Assembly (NCBI GenBank): GCA_025352915.1
Contig: JANXSA010000492.1
Location: 1-5,217 of the forward strand
DNA length: 5,217 nt
Origin: Rhodospirillales bacterium
GTDB lineage: Bacteria; Pseudomonadota; Alphaproteobacteria; Acetobacterales; Acetobacteraceae
Direction of reading: 5' to 3'
Made by a program: the position numbers and the translations under genes. Below are positions 5,031-5,217 of this stretch, in pieces (positions within the stretch are counted from its first letter, which is position 1; each line of letters begins with the position of its first letter). The notes beneath the pieces are model-generated. The model was not told the DNA's origin. It saw only the letters and a program-made list of their open reading frames with translations, and ran no database searches.

Positions 5031-5217
5031 GCGGCGGGAGCGCGCGGGAACAGCACGTGGCAGGCGGGGTCCGCGGGATCGAGGCGGACCCAGACGGGTT
5101 TGCCGAGGAGATTGCGGACATCGCGCAGCCGGCGGATCGGGGCGGAGTGGAACACCTGCGTCGTTCCGCTCGGATCGACCGCCGTGGCGGTGACGATCCA
5201 GCGGAACGGCACGCCGA
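5027..5217 (-). CDS. Unrecognised protein, C-terminal end (may start near or beyond right edge)
   Basis: An open minus-strand frame enters from the right edge and ends at TAG 5029-5027. Codons are strongly G/C-ending throughout, which supports real coding over the competing plus-strand frames. Visible sequence includes FRWIVTATAVD, then IRRLRDVRNLLGKPVWVRLD and a tail ACHVLFPRAPAA. A GTG at 5212-5210 would give a 61-residue protein, but the frame remains open to the edge, so it may be the end of a longer one. No signal peptide, membrane segment or known motif was seen. I do not recognise the family. Its stop codon shares CTAG with the stop of the P-loop gene. Confidence 0.55.
   Translation of the reverse strand, partial: GVPFRWIVTATAVDPSGTTQVFHSAPIRRLRDVRNLLGKPVWVRLDPADPACHVLFPRAPAA

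Noticed and set aside
1..5217. Mobile elements, CRISPR arrays, tRNA or rRNA genes
   Set aside because: No transposase motifs, terminal inverted repeats, regularly spaced repeats, cloverleaf sequences or rRNA-like sequence were seen; the window is almost entirely protein-coding.

Overview
The window is GC-rich DNA with a strong G/C bias at third codon positions. It is densely packed: genes overlap or sit only a few bases apart. This style, together with the protein families present (OpgC-type acyltransferase, MobA, an SDR, a small P-loop kinase-like protein), suggests an alphaproteobacterium, possibly an Acetobacteraceae-like member of the Rhodospirillales. The taxonomic placement is inference, because there is no rRNA or other marker gene here.

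Layout. (1) Positions 1-239, minus strand: the N-terminal part of a rhodanese-like protein that runs off the left edge. (2) Positions 240-406: a divergent intergenic region with a 6-bp-arm inverted repeat, a 14-bp-period tandem repeat and a five-codon leader minicistron with its own Shine-Dalgarno sequence. (3) Positions 407-3143, plus strand: a tightly coupled three-gene operon. It encodes an OpgC-family membrane acyltransferase, a secreted SGNH/GDSL-like protein and a secreted alpha/beta-hydrolase esterase. The first junction is an ATGA overlap and the second a 2-nt gap. (4) Positions 3121-3768, minus strand: mobA, the molybdenum cofactor guanylyltransferase, converging on the esterase with a 23-nt overlap. 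(5) Positions 3772-5030, plus strand: an SDR oxidoreductase divergent from mobA, coupled through a TTGA overlap to a P-loop kinase-like protein. (6) Positions 5027-5217, minus strand: the C-terminal end (or nearly all) of an unrecognised protein whose stop codon shares the palindrome CTAG with the stop of the P-loop gene.

How the genes may work together. The operon at 407-3143 looks like an envelope acyl-modification module: a polytopic acyltransferase plus two exported proteins of hydrolase folds. The most striking detail is that the SGNH-like protein lacks recognisable catalytic residues. The nucleophile position reads Ala (GGAIT instead of GDSIT), the block III Asn position reads Arg, and the block V His is absent, so it looks like a pseudoenzyme encoded between a membrane acyltransferase and an esterase with an intact catalytic motif set. 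The P-loop protein has Val in place of the Walker A Lys. The remaining genes (rhodanese, mobA, SDR) look like ordinary housekeeping or metabolic genes.
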